Assembly: GCA_019636245.1 (NCBI GenBank)
Contig: JAHBXX010000004.1
Span: forward strand, 62,001 to 126,000
DNA from: Planctomycetota bacterium
Lineage (GTDB): Bacteria; Planctomycetota; UBA1135; UBA2386
Reading direction: 5' to 3'
DNA: 64,000 nucleotides
Positions 41,602 through 53,865 of this stretch are shown here, piece after piece. How positions within the stretch are numbered: position 1 is the first letter of the stretch; each line of letters starts with the position of its first letter. A program made the translations under genes and the position numbers. The notes beneath the pieces are model-generated. The model searched no databases. It worked only from the letters and a program-made list of their open reading frames with translations, and was not told the DNA's origin.

Positions 41602-42677
41602 CGCTGCTCGACCGCTACGTCGGCCGCATCGTCGCCGGCGCCTTCGGCGCCTGCCTGCTGTTCTTCCTGTTCCTGACCATCCTGCTGGACCTGCTGAACA
41701 ACCTGCCGCGCTACGTCGATCGAGCGGCCGAGCAGGGGTTCGGCGGCATGCAGCTGGCGGTCTACCTGGGCCTCTACTACCTCAAGCTGTTGCCGGTGCT
41801 GTTCACGACCGTGACGCCGTTCGTGACCGTCATCGCCTGCATGTTCGCCGTGGCGCGTCTGCAGCAGGCGAACGAGGTGGTGGCGATGCTGTTCGTCGGC
41901 CGCAGCATCCAGCGCATCCTGGCGCCGATGCTGGTCTGCGGCGCGTGCGCCGGCCTGGCGATGGCGGCCTGCTGGCAGTGGGTCGTGCCGCACGTCGGTG
42001 CCGCGCTCGCCGCCGACGAGACGTTCCTTCGCCGCGGTTCGGCCGTGCAGACCAACCTGGTGCACGAGGTGCGCGGCGAGATCGACCAGTTCCTCTACGT
42101 CAGCGAGTTCGATCCGGTGGCGAAGACGCTGCGCGGCGTGCGCATGCTGACCGAGTCGGCGTTGGCGATCGAGACGACCCTGGTCAGCGCGCCGGTCGCG
42201 GTCTGGGATCCGGAGCGCCGCGACTGGCGGCTCGCCGAGGGCAAGGCGATCAGCCGCGAACGCGATGTCCCCCAGGCCTGGTTGCAGCGACCCGACGTGA
42301 CGCCCGAGATCCTGCTGCAGCGGAGCCGGGATACGATCGACCCGGAGATCCTCTCCTACACCGATCTGCTCGAACTGGTCGAGTCGCGGCCGAATCGCGC
42401 CGACGTGCGCCTCGCCCTCCACCGGCACTTCACGCATCCTCTGGGCAACCTGCTGCTGCTGCTGCTGGCCTTGCCGATGGCGATCTGGTACGAGCGCGGC
42501 AGCCGGACCGAACGCTTGCTGCTCGCCATCGCGTTGTGCGGCGGCTTCACGATGCTCGACATCACCTGCCAGAACCTCGGTTCGCACGGGCTGCTGCACC
42601 CGGTGGTGGCGGCCTGGTCGCCGACGATCGTGTTCGGTGCGCTGGGTGCCGTGCTGTTCGGGGGGACGCGCACGTGA
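41598..42677 (+). CDS. lptG: LPS export ABC permease LptG (YjgP/YjgQ family)
   Basis: 359 residues from ATG 41598. Same plan as LptF: LLDRYVGRIVAGAFGACLLF starts TM1, the coupling helix is in QQANEVVAMLFVGRSIQRI (a variant of the usual NSELvalrasG), then a periplasmic domain with WRLAEGKAISRERDVP-like strands, and a final block NLLLLLLALPMAIWYERGSRT. The ATPase LptB, LptA and LptC are not in this window. It overlaps LptF and a 35-residue gene by 4 bp or so. Confidence 0.88.
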   Translation: MTLLDRYVGRIVAGAFGACLLFFLFLTILLDLLNNLPRYVDRAAEQGFGGMQLAVYLGLYYLKLLPVLFTTVTPFVTVIACMFAVARLQQANEVVAMLFVGRSIQRILAPMLVCGACAGLAMAACWQWVVPHVGAALAADETFLRRGSAVQTNLVHEVRGEIDQFLYVSEFDPVAKTLRGVRMLTESALAIETTLVSAPVAVWDPERRDWRLAEGKAISRERDVPQAWLQRPDVTPEILLQRSRDTIDPEILSYTDLLELVESRPNRADVRLALHRHFTHPLGNLLLLLLALPMAIWYERGSRTERLLLAIALCGGFTMLDITCQNLGSHGLLHPVVAAWSPTIVFGALGAVLFGGTRT

Positions 42678-42784
42678 TGGAACGCAGGAAGGAACGGCGT
42701 GTGCCCGGCTGGCTGGTGCTGCTCGTGCTCACGGCCGTGATCGGCGGCGTGACGTGGGTGATCCTGCAGGGGCCGCGGCGCTGA
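42677..42784 (+). CDS. 35-residue single-span membrane peptide
   Basis: MERRKERRVP, a 19-residue hydrophobic helix GWLVLLVLTAVIGGVTWVI, and the end LQGPRR. A GTG at 42674 overlaps the lptG stop by 4 bp (GTGA) and would add one residue. The pattern (basic end, single helix, short tail, coupled start) is convincing for a real small membrane protein of the Lpt operon. No homologue is known to me. Confidence 0.55.
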   Translation: MERRKERRVPGWLVLLVLTAVIGGVTWVILQGPRR

Positions 42785-42815
42785 ACGGCCGTCGACGCCG
42801 CCCGCCACTCGCCGC

Positions 42816-43811
42816 TCAGACGAGGTCCGAGTCGCCGAGCGTGTGGTACCAGTGCTCCTTGTAGAAGTGCGTGTCGTGCTGGTCGAACGGGATCACGACC
42901 TGGAAGTAGACCGAACCGTAGACGAGGAAACCCAGGCGCTGGAAGCCGAGGAATCGCGGATCGCGATGCTGGAAGAGGGTGGCCAGCACGCCGGCCTGCA
43001 GGGCGTCGGCGCGCTGTTCGGCCGTGGCCACCAGGGCCATGGTGGCGTCCAGATCGTCGGCGGGCAGCAGCCAGTCGACCAGGAAGCAGGTGCGGGGGAA
43101 CAGAAGGTCCCGCAGCGCCACGACCGCGATGCCGCGCAGGCGGCCGGACCCCCGTTCGCGGCACTCGTAGAGTTCGTAGTGCGCATCCTGCGCGTCGGCG
43201 AACCGCCAGTTCAGGTAGCGGGAGTCCCGCACCAGCGCCAGGGCCAGCGAACGCTCCTGCGCGGCCCACAGCGCGTCGACCTCGGCGCCGAAACGGGCGA
43301 CGCGGCGAACCTCCAGCTCGGCCGAGGTCGGGCGGACCGGGAAGCCGCCGGCCGGCCGCTCGCGGAACAGGAAGTCCCAGTCGCGCACCATCTCGTAGCG
43401 CAGGTAGCGCTGGCCGATGCGCCAGGTGGCGATCGGCCAGCCGTAGTGGAAGGCGTTCTGGTCGGCGTCCTGCCCGCCCCAGAGTTCGTAGTGGGCGAGC
43501 GCGAGGTTGACGAACAGACCCGGGCGCGGGCCGTGGCGGCGATGCTCGGGCAGCACCCACAGATCGACGCACTGGCCGCAGAGGCGCGTCGCCGTCTCCA
43601 TGCGCACGCGGGCCGGGATCGTGACGTAGGCGCCGACGATGCCCTCGGTCGCGTGCTCGGCGACCATCGTGTGGACGAGGCCGGTCGGGTTGTCGCGGAA
43701 CTTCCACTGCCAGTGCGCGAGCGAGCGCCGCGGGAAGATCCGGTTGTGGCCGGCCAGCAGCCCTTCTTCGTCGCCTGGGCGGTACGGGCGGATCGTGATC
43801 GGGTCGGTCAT
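42816..43811 (-). CDS. GNAT-family acetyltransferase
   Basis: 331 residues. The first part follows the GNAT fold: ITIRPYRPGDEEGLLAGHNRIF, then GIVGAYVTIPARVRM and VDLWVLPEHRRHGPRPGLFVNL, where RRHGPRPG stands in for the usual Q/RxxGxG/A acetyl-CoA loop. The remainder (about 130-331) looks like a second, weaker GNAT-like domain (LVRDSRYLNWRFA, ending QRLGFLVYGSVYFQVV). The substrate is unknown. It follows mutS by 10 bp. Confidence 0.8.
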   Translation of the reverse strand: MTDPITIRPYRPGDEEGLLAGHNRIFPRRSLAHWQWKFRDNPTGLVHTMVAEHATEGIVGAYVTIPARVRMETATRLCGQCVDLWVLPEHRRHGPRPGLFVNLALAHYELWGGQDADQNAFHYGWPIATWRIGQRYLRYEMVRDWDFLFRERPAGGFPVRPTSAELEVRRVARFGAEVDALWAAQERSLALALVRDSRYLNWRFADAQDAHYELYECRERGSGRLRGIAVVALRDLLFPRTCFLVDWLLPADDLDATMALVATAEQRADALQAGVLATLFQHRDPRFLGFQRLGFLVYGSVYFQVVIPFDQHDTHFYKEHWYHTLGDSDLV

Positions 43812-43821
43812 CGCCGACCCC

Positions 43822-46439
<2,618 letters not shown>

Positions 46440-46443
<4 letters not shown>

Positions 46444-47615
46444 CGCCGATTCGCCTCGCTCGGCGACAGGGAGCGCAGCCGCAGGGCCTCCTCGGCGATG
46501 ATCTGCGCCGCCGACGCGGCCTCGGCGTGCGTCGTCTCGCCGCTGAAGGAGAGCCTGATCACCTCGCGCTGGGCCCGGCGGTCGAGGCCGATCGCGGCGA
46601 GCACCGGGTTGCCCGCCTGGGCTTCGTCGGCGCCGTGGCAGGCGGCGCCGGTCGAGAACGCCACCTGACGGGCGTCGCAGCGCTCGAGCAGGGTCTGGCC
46701 GACGACGCCGGGCAGGCGCAGCGACAGGATGTGCGGCAACCGGCGTTCGGGATGGCCGAGCCGGAGCGTGTCGGGCAGGGCGGCGCGCACCCGTTCGTGC
46801 ACGTGTGCGGCGAGGGTCCCGGTGTGCGCCGCGGTGGTCGCCTGATGGGACAGCGCGGCCTCGGCGGCGATCGCCATGCCGACGGCGCCGGGCACGTTCT
46901 CGGTGCCGCCGCGCAGGCCGGACTCCTGGCCGCCGGCGACCAGCAACGGCGCCACCTCGGCGGTGCTCGACAGGGCGAGGAACCCGGCGCCGCGCGGGCC
47001 GTGGAACTTGTGCCCCGAGACGGCGACGGAATCGACGCCCATGGCATCCAGATCGAACGGCAACTTGCCGTAGGTCTGCACGAGATCGACGTGCACATGG
47101 GCGTCCGGCGCGGCCCGCCGCACGAGTTCGACCAGATCGTCGAGCTGGCAGAGCGTGCCCAGTTCGTTGTGGCCGTGCAGCAGGGCGACGCAGCGCACGT
47201 CGCGGCCCAGGGCCTCGAACAGGGTCTCCGGGGCGAGGTCGCCGTGCTCGGTGACGGGCAGCACGCCGACGTGGTGGCGCCAACGGGCCAGCAATCCGGC
47301 GCACTGCAGCAGCGCCGGGTGGTCGCTGCGGGCCATCAGCACGCGTCCCGGCGGCCGCAGGGCGGCGCTGCCGACGATGCCGAGCTGGTCGGCCTCGCTG
47401 CCGCCGGAGGTGAAGACGAGCCGGGCGGCCCCGAGGGAGCCGCGCAGGAACTCGCGTGCGTCCTCGAGCGCACGCCGCGCCGGCGGCCCGAACGAGTGCG
47501 AACTGCTGGGGTTGCCGAAGCACTCGATCTGGGTGCGTGCCATCGCCTCGACCACGGCCGGCAGCGGTCGGGTGGTCGCAGCGTTGTCGAGGTAGATGCG
47601 GCGGTCACCGGCCAT
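46440..47615 (-). CDS. cysteine desulfurase (IscS/NifS-like)
   Basis: 391 residues. Fold-type I PLP enzyme: YLDNAATTRPLPAVVEAM, FTSGGSEADQLGI (cofactor phosphate), HVDLVQTYGKLPFDL (Asp and His/Gln), the PLP Lys in SGHKFHGPRGAGFL, and the persulfide Cys in FSTGAACHG. This short loop fits the IscS/NifS group more than SufS. It feeds sulfur to Fe-S clusters or tRNA thiolation. Cotranscribed with mutS (4 bp overlap), which is unusual; no IscU or thiouridylase is adjacent. Confidence 0.9.
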
Positions 47616-47762
47616 CGGCGGATCATCCCGGAACCGGCGGGCCCTGGCCAGCGATGCCGGCGGCGCCGTCCAGGTCGACGGCAGGTCGTGTCCGAGGGGC
47701 CGGTGGGCGCCGCCGGCGAGGAGACCTCCACGTCCGTGGCGCCCGCAGCCGATAACCGCGGC

Positions 47763-48626
47763 ATGTGGTGGTGGGTGGCATTCGGCTGGTGTGGCCTGGC
47801 TCTGCTGCTGGCCTTGGTGCACCACCGGTTGCGGCGACTGCAGGGCGACTATCCGTCGCCCGTCGCTGCGTTCGTGCTGCGCCTGGAGAACGAACTGGCG
47901 CGCGCGCACCCACGCGTGCAGTTCCTCGGCATGCTGCCGGGTCGCTTCGCCTGCCTGTTGCGCATCGACGGACAGGAGACCCCGGTCGGCCTGCACGAGG
48001 CGTGGCGGCACGCGCAGGCGTTCCCGGATGCCTTTGCCCGCATGGTGGCGCGGCTCGTCGCGGACGTGGGCGAGACGGGACTCGATCGCGTCGAGGACGT
48101 CGATTTCGCGGCGGCAGCGCCGATCCTGCTGCCCCAGGTCCGCAGCCGTTCGTGGGTCGAGGCGCACGGTGCGTTCGGCGACGCCGCGCTGGTGCAGCGA
48201 CCGCTGAACGAGGATCTCGTCACGGTCTACGTGCTCGACGATCCCCATTGCATGGTGTTCGTCTGCCGGGAGCACCTGCGGCGGTGGCGCAAGTCGGAGG
48301 CCGACGTGCACCACCTGGCGCTGGCCAACCTCGCGCGGCGCGGCCGCGAGGCCCTGCGCGTCGCCGATGCCGGCCAGGAACCCGTCCTGCTGCAGTCGGG
48401 CGATGGCTTCGACGCGGCGCGCGTGCTGCTGCTCGAACAGGCGGAGGGACTGCTCGTGGCGATTCCCGAACGGGACACCCTGTGGGTCGGGCGGGCGGAG
48501 GGCTCGCGGCTCGAACGACTGATGGCGACGACGGCCGCGATCGCGCGCGAGTCCGCTCGCCCGGTCTCGCCGCACGTCTACCAGGTCAAGGACGGTTGCC
48601 TCGCGCCCCTGCCAAGGTCGGACTGA
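47763..48626 (+). CDS. DUF1444-like protein with N-terminal membrane helix
   Basis: 287 residues. WWWVAFGWCGLALLLALV at the N-terminus is a membrane anchor. The rest is cytoplasmic and resembles DUF1444 proteins in VTVYVLDDPHCMVFV and the helix SEADVHHLALANLARR. No active site is known in that family. It begins 147 bp from the divergent cysteine desulfurase, with GATAACC just before the ATG. Its 3' end overlaps the convergent gene by 41 bp. Confidence 0.7.
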   Translation: MWWWVAFGWCGLALLLALVHHRLRRLQGDYPSPVAAFVLRLENELARAHPRVQFLGMLPGRFACLLRIDGQETPVGLHEAWRHAQAFPDAFARMVARLVADVGETGLDRVEDVDFAAAAPILLPQVRSRSWVEAHGAFGDAALVQRPLNEDLVTVYVLDDPHCMVFVCREHLRRWRKSEADVHHLALANLARRGREALRVADAGQEPVLLQSGDGFDAARVLLLEQAEGLLVAIPERDTLWVGRAEGSRLERLMATTAAIARESARPVSPHVYQVKDGCLAPLPRSD

Positions 48627-49383
48627 GCACCACCGGGCCGCTCGCGGGCACCTGGAACCGCTGCCGCCGTTCGGGCGCGATCGGGTCGATCAGCTCGTAG
48701 TCGCCGGCCCCGAGGGCCAATGCGGTCGGTTGCCCGGCCTGCAGTTCGATGCCGGTGGCGGCGTGGAACGTCGGCAGCCACTGGGGATCGTCGCAGCGGA
48801 CCAGTCGCAAGGGGCCGGCCCGCTGGGCGCTGGCGGGCAGTTCGAACCGCACCGTCGTGATGCCGCCGCGCAGGTCGACGACCAGGGCCTGCCCGGCGGC
48901 GCCGCGGTCGCCGGCGACGATCGTGCGCGCCACGTAGCCGTGGCGGGCAAGTCCCGGCGCGCTCGCCAGCGCCACGACCAGGTCACCCCGGACGAGGGTC
49001 GCCGAGGGCAACGACCACGCGTCGTCGTCCAGGGGCATGCCCGCGGAGAGCGGGGTCCAGGCGAAGTCGGCACCGGTGTGGGCGTCGTAGGTGGCGATTC
49101 CGGCAGCGGGTCCGAGGGCCTCGAGGGCGAACCCGTGCAGGCGCACCGTGAATTCGGCGTGGGTGCGGCGGCGACGGGCCGTCGCGGGCACCACCTGACG
49201 ATCGAACTCCGTTGCCGTGGGGAGTCGTTCCGGCCGGGCCAGGGCGGCGGGGGTCGGCGGGAAGGGGATCCCCGGCAGCGCCGGAACCGGCGGGCGCTGC
49301 CAGGCGAGCAGCCCGCAGAACCCCGCGACCGCGATGGCGATGGCGAGCAGCAGGGCGAGAGCAGCGGCGGCGAGCAGGCGGAT
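48586..49383 (-). CDS. secreted protein, probable ATC start
   Basis: About 265 residues if read from ATC 49383; the only ATG/GTG/TTG start downstream is GTG 49194, which would remove the membrane helix. In frame, IRLLAAAALALLLAIAIAV (about 1-20) gives a clear signal anchor and GGAG lies 5 bases before the ATC; the frame is closed only by the TAA of the upstream gene. The rest is a beta-rich, secreted carboxypeptidase-regulatory-like region (GFALEALGPAAGIAT, PTALALGAGDYELID). Either the initiation codon is ATC or the sequence has an error (ATG to ATC). Function unknown. Confidence 0.6.
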   Translation of the reverse strand: MRLLAAAALALLLAIAIAVAGFCGLLAWQRPPVPALPGIPFPPTPAALARPERLPTATEFDRQVVPATARRRRTHAEFTVRLHGFALEALGPAAGIATYDAHTGADFAWTPLSAGMPLDDDAWSLPSATLVRGDLVVALASAPGLARHGYVARTIVAGDRGAAGQALVVDLRGGITTVRFELPASAQRAGPLRLVRCDDPQWLPTFHAATGIELQAGQPTALALGAGDYELIDPIAPERRQRFQVPASGPVVLSPTLAGARGNRP

Positions 49384-49413
49384 GGTGGCTCCGGGGTTGC
49401 GGGGTGGCGGAGC

Positions 49414-52302
49414 TTACCGCGGCTGGCCACGCCGCGGGGTCGCCGCCGGCTCGGACGCACCTTCGGCCGCCGCGGCGCGGGCCGGGCCCGCCGGCAGGGC
49501 CAGGTCGGTCGCTCCGCCTTCGCCGACGGTCACGGGCTGGGAGGCACGTTCCCGGCCCCGGACGGTCACGACGGCGAGGTAGCTGCCGGGCGGCACCCCT
49601 TCGAACTGGAAGGCGCCGTCGTCGATGCGGGTTTCGAACGCCGGGTTGTCCCGCCGCCACGCGTTCAGGTTCTCGGGCAGGGAGGTGAGTCCGGGCAGCA
49701 GCGCGATCTGCCCGTTCCGCTCGCTGGCAGGGGTGCCATCGTCGGCCGTCACGCGTCCCGCCACGGAAACGGCGCGCAGCGAGAGATGGCGTTCGGTGTC
49801 GACGCTGGCGACGATCCGGACGCGTTCGTCGTGCAGGGTGCCACGGCGGCGGCCCTGCTGTACCCGCAGCCGGTAGTCGCCCGCGGGCACGCCCTCGAGG
49901 TGGAACCGGCCGGATGCGGCCACGGTCGTCTGCTGCGCCGTACCGAAGCCACCCCACATGCCGCGGCCGCCCGCGCCGGGCCGATCGTCGCGCGCGGCGC
50001 TGTTGCCGTCGTCCACCCGCGTCAGCTCGACGCTGAGGCCTGCACCGGCGACGCCATTCAGCAGGATCGAGCCGGAGAGCGAACCGATCTGCGGCCGCCA
50101 CAGCGCCACGTCGAAGCGCACGTCCTCGCCGCCGCGCACCGTCACGTCGGCGGTCAGCGAGCCGTCGAAGAACCGCGGCCCCAACTCCCGCATCAGCTCC
50201 TGGGGCGAGCCGATCCAACTGCGCACCAGGTAGCCACCCGGTTCCAGGCCCTCGATGCGGTAGGAGCCATCGGCCGCGAGCTCGCCGGTGCGGAACGGGC
50301 CGCCCTGCCCGCGGCCGCGGAACATGCCCGGACCCATGTTCCCCATCGAGGCCGGCACCGCGGCGATCCGGGCCTGGGTGTGCTCCCCTTCGGCCAGGCC
50401 GCGCACCATGCCGACGACGGCGCCCAGCGTGCCGAGGCGCAGCACGACCCCCGAGCGATCGCCACCGAGTTCGAACGGATCGACGCTGGCCTCGGCGAAC
50501 CCATCGGCGGTGGCCTGCAGCCGGTAGGTGCCGCGTGGCAGGTGCTTCAGCACGAACTCGCCGTCCACGTTGGTCGTCGCCTCCAGGTTCCAGGCCGCCC
50601 CCGCCAGCTGGCGCGCGAACTCGCGACCCATGCCGACGAAATCGGCGCGCCCGGACTCGGCGTCGCCGCGGTCCCGACGGGCCGGCTGTGGCGACCGCAG
50701 CGTAACCCGCGCGCTGACGACCGGCAGGTCGCGGTCGTCGCGGACGACGCCGGCGAGGTACACGCCCCGGTCGAGGCGGATGCGTTGGTCGGCCACCGGC
50801 GCGCCGAGCCTCAGCTCCACGTTCTCGCCCACGTAGCGGGCGTGCTCGGGCGATTGCACGAGCAGCTCGTAGATGCCCTCCTGCAGGCCGGTGACGGCGA
50901 AGCGGCCGCCAGGATGCGACTCGGGGCGCGCGGTCTCGCGTTGGCCGCCGGGTGCGCGCCCGCCGCCTTCGGCCCGTGCTCCCCGACGACCGTCCTCGAC
51001 CTCGCCGCGCAGGCGCTCGAACTGACCGCGCATCGCTTCGCGTTCGGCGGGGTCCAGGTTGCCGCTGCGCATGCGTTCGAACATCTGGGCCGGATCGGTC
51101 GACTCCATGCCGGCAGCCGGCAGGCCGCGGACTCGCACGGCGCGCACGGAGAACAGCGGGACGGGTGCACCGTCCTCGTCGACGACCGTGCCGGTGATGC
51201 GCAGGCCGTCCGGCAGGGTCAGCCGCACGACGACGCCCGCGGTCGGATCGAGGGGGGCGAGGTGCGAGGGCAGGTAGCCATCGGCGCGGGCGTCCAGGCG
51301 CAAGAATCCCCCGGGCAGGTGTTCGAGGGTGAAGCGTCCCTGCGCGTCGGACGTGGTGCGGTACTCGCGGCCGCCGGGTTCCTGGCTCTCGCCGCGCAAG
51401 GAGCGTGCGCTCACGCTGGCCTCCGCGATCGGCTTGCCGTCGGTGGCGAGCACGACGCCGACCACCTCGTAGCCCGGTCCGAGGCGGATGTCGGCGACAT
51501 CGATGGCCTGCTCGTTCTCGACGGCGAACACGCTCGAACGTCCCTCGGTGTGCTTCTGCGCCTTCGCGCCGAGCGACCAGTCCCCCGCCGCCACCCGTGG
51601 CAGTCGGAAGTAGCCGTTGGCGTCGGTGCTGGCCCCTGCCAGCAACTGCTCGCGGTCGCGCAGGAACCGCATGCGGTTGCCGTTCTCGGGCAGCAGCTCG
51701 ACGGCGGCGCCGGCGATGCCGTTGCCGCCGAGGTCGGTCACGCGCCCGACCACCTCGCCGCCCCGTTCGACCTGGAGATCGCCCACATCGGCCTCGGCGG
51801 TGACCGTGCCGAGGTCCTTGTCGAACAGCGCGGGCGCGAAGCGCGGGTGCAGCACCTGCAGCGACACGCGCAGCGAGCGGAAGGTCTGGCCCTGGAACGC
51901 GAACCGACCCTCGCGATCGGTCTCGACCGGGTCGGGCACCCGACGCTGGCCGGCGCCCTGGCCGGGGCGCGGCCCACCACGGCCGAACTCGAGCCATACC
52001 TTGGCGCCAGCCTGCGGCGCACCGAAGCGATCGACGACGCGGCCACGCAACAGCAGCGCAACACGCGCCTCGCCCGCCGCGGCGAACGGACCGGCCGCGG
52101 CCTCGATCTCGGTGCGCTGCACGCTGGTGTCGCCCGGCATCGCGGCGGCGGCGTCGCCGACCTCGTCGAGGTCGATCTCCTCGTGCTCGGACCAGCGCAG
52201 CGGCCGGGTCTCCTCGGGGGTCAGCAGGCTCGGCAAGGTGAGGCCGCCCGCCACGAGCAAGACCAGGGCACCGACGAGCAGCAGCAGGACGTGTTTCGGC
52301 AT
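49414..52302 (-). CDS. multi-domain carboxypeptidase-regulatory-like envelope protein
   Basis: 962 residues. Signal anchor KHVLLLLVGALVLLVAGG, then a charged linker and at least seven beta-sandwich units of the CarboxypepD_reg/transthyretin type, each with a G-x-V/I-x-D... start and a (T/A)DAxGxFxLxHLPxGxYxL middle: for example around residues 85, 185, 275, 355, 515, 590, 720 and 845. An insert with many Arg, Glu and Gly (about 405-445) interrupts one unit. No enzyme domain is present. Such arrays are frequent in planctomycetes and serve as stalks or adhesins; the target is not known. Confidence 0.85.
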   Translation of the reverse strand: MPKHVLLLLVGALVLLVAGGLTLPSLLTPEETRPLRWSEHEEIDLDEVGDAAAAMPGDTSVQRTEIEAAAGPFAAAGEARVALLLRGRVVDRFGAPQAGAKVWLEFGRGGPRPGQGAGQRRVPDPVETDREGRFAFQGQTFRSLRVSLQVLHPRFAPALFDKDLGTVTAEADVGDLQVERGGEVVGRVTDLGGNGIAGAAVELLPENGNRMRFLRDREQLLAGASTDANGYFRLPRVAAGDWSLGAKAQKHTEGRSSVFAVENEQAIDVADIRLGPGYEVVGVVLATDGKPIAEASVSARSLRGESQEPGGREYRTTSDAQGRFTLEHLPGGFLRLDARADGYLPSHLAPLDPTAGVVVRLTLPDGLRITGTVVDEDGAPVPLFSVRAVRVRGLPAAGMESTDPAQMFERMRSGNLDPAEREAMRGQFERLRGEVEDGRRGARAEGGGRAPGGQRETARPESHPGGRFAVTGLQEGIYELLVQSPEHARYVGENVELRLGAPVADQRIRLDRGVYLAGVVRDDRDLPVVSARVTLRSPQPARRDRGDAESGRADFVGMGREFARQLAGAAWNLEATTNVDGEFVLKHLPRGTYRLQATADGFAEASVDPFELGGDRSGVVLRLGTLGAVVGMVRGLAEGEHTQARIAAVPASMGNMGPGMFRGRGQGGPFRTGELAADGSYRIEGLEPGGYLVRSWIGSPQELMRELGPRFFDGSLTADVTVRGGEDVRFDVALWRPQIGSLSGSILLNGVAGAGLSVELTRVDDGNSAARDDRPGAGGRGMWGGFGTAQQTTVAASGRFHLEGVPAGDYRLRVQQGRRRGTLHDERVRIVASVDTERHLSLRAVSVAGRVTADDGTPASERNGQIALLPGLTSLPENLNAWRRDNPAFETRIDDGAFQFEGVPPGSYLAVVTVRGRERASQPVTVGEGGATDLALPAGPARAAAAEGASEPAATPRRGQPR

Positions 52303-52443
52303 GGGCGGGTGGGGTGCCGCGAGGCGACCGGGCGAAGGCCGCTATTACGTCGCCCGTGGCGGCTCGCCGACAGCAGGGCGCTGTAACGACTTCGCATCCA
52401 GCCGCACGGCGGGGGCGCGCGGCGGCCGCTGCCGCCGGGGCGA

Positions 52444-53799
52444 TCAAGGCAGGAGGTGGAGCCGCCTGGGCGCGGTCGTGCCCAGATCGCCCGTGCCGAA
52501 GGCGTCCCACGCCAGCACCTGCACGTCGATGTCGATCGACTGGCCACCTGGATTCGGGGCGACGAGGTGCGCGGACCCGTCCAGCGCCACGACGCCCGTT
52601 GCCAGCGGGATCGCTGCCAGCGGGTCCAGGCCCAGCCACAGCGGGATGCCGCCGAGGGTGGCGACCACCGTTTCGCCGCCGCTGCCCGCAAGGCTGGCCA
52701 GCACGAGCGCCAGGCCTTGGGGGGGTGCGTTCGCCAGGTCGATGGGGAACGGGCCTGGCGGCACGGCCGTGGCGGTCGGTTGCAACCGGGGCCGCGCGGC
52801 GTGCATCTGCCGCCAGGTGAAGTGGGTGGCGTAGTCGGTGCTGCCGACGGCCAGCCGGGGCGCGGTGTCCGCGGGTTGGAAGCCGCGGAACGGTGCCGAG
52901 GGCAACGGTACGAACTGCAAACCGAGCGCGTAGGCGCCGGGTCCGAGGTCGATCGTCGTGCCGACCGGCACGAGGCCGCCGGGGGCGGTGTGTACGACGC
53001 GGCTGCGCATCGGATCGGTGGCGTGGATCCGGCCCGCGTCGTCCTCGGTCAGGTCGTAGAAGCCATCGAATCCGCTGCCGACCGAGGCGACGTCCGCCAT
53101 CGACAGCGTGGCGCCGGCCATCGCGGCGGCGACCCGGAGCGCTGGCACCTGCAGCAGGCGGGCCGTGCCGGCAGGGGGCGGCACGAGGGAACCGAGTTCG
53201 CCGACGACGAGGTCGCCGTTCGCTCGCAGCAGCAGGGGTGCCGACGGCCCGACCAAGGGCAGGATCTCGCGCGGCGTTCGCCCGGGACCGACCAACCACA
53301 CTCCGGACTGGGCGCCACCCTGTGGCCAGAGCGGGTTGGCGCTGACCAGCAGGTCGGCGCCGAGGGCTATGGCATCGAAGGCATTGCGCACCCCGGGGAA
53401 ACTCGTGATCGCGCCGAGCCGGGGGTCCAGGACCCAGACCACGGCGGACACGAGCGAACCCGCGGCCACGAGGCCACCCGGGTAGGGGGCCAGGAACGCG
53501 ACGTCGTCGCTGGCGCCGAGATCCAGGACCGGCCGGCTTCGGGCCGTCCGCTGTCCGCCGAGGAGGTACACCTCGTGCGCGACGGCGACCACGTGCTGCC
53601 TGGCGTCCCACTGCAGCAGGGCGCGCACCTGCAACGGCTGCGCGGTCTCGGAGAACGTCGCCGAGACTCCCCAGCCGAGCGGCGGCGCCTGCGCGGGCGC
53701 CCGCGCGAGGAAGGGACCAGGGGACAACAGCCAGAGACAGAGAAGGGGAAGCGCGGCAGCAAGCCCGCCGGCCGACCGACCGGTCCGTTCCTCGTGCAT
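52444..53799 (-). CDS. secreted propeller-like protein under a cobalamin riboswitch
   Basis: 451 residues. Signal peptide GLAAALPLLCLWLLSPGPFL with cleavage near APA-QA (about residue 37). Residues 45-330 show repeated short strands with GAxDVAFLAPYPGG, NAFDAIALGADLLVSANP and FYDLTEDDAGRIHATDP patterns that look like blades of a beta-propeller, and the last 110 residues form the Gly/Pro-rich beta module common at the end of planctomycete secreted proteins. A cobalamin riboswitch precedes it on the same strand and GAGGTGG lies 3 bases before the ATG. A surface B12-binding function, as in the propeller protein BtuG, is inferred. Confidence 0.75.
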   Translation of the reverse strand: MHEERTGRSAGGLAAALPLLCLWLLSPGPFLARAPAQAPPLGWGVSATFSETAQPLQVRALLQWDARQHVVAVAHEVYLLGGQRTARSRPVLDLGASDDVAFLAPYPGGLVAAGSLVSAVVWVLDPRLGAITSFPGVRNAFDAIALGADLLVSANPLWPQGGAQSGVWLVGPGRTPREILPLVGPSAPLLLRANGDLVVGELGSLVPPPAGTARLLQVPALRVAAAMAGATLSMADVASVGSGFDGFYDLTEDDAGRIHATDPMRSRVVHTAPGGLVPVGTTIDLGPGAYALGLQFVPLPSAPFRGFQPADTAPRLAVGSTDYATHFTWRQMHAARPRLQPTATAVPPGPFPIDLANAPPQGLALVLASLAGSGGETVVATLGGIPLWLGLDPLAAIPLATGVVALDGSAHLVAPNPGGQSIDIDVQVLAWDAFGTGDLGTTAPRRLHLLP

Positions 53800-53865
53800 C
53801 GACCACCTCGGCGTCTCGCGCGCCGGACGGAAACTCGTTGGGGCGATCCTCGGGATCGCTCCCCG

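Noticed and set aside
48983-53806. A 1607-codon minus-strand frame covering the secreted-protein genes
   Set aside because: It is out of frame with the carboxypeptidase-regulatory repeats, which are conserved in the 49414-52302 frame, and is made of Arg-rich filler.
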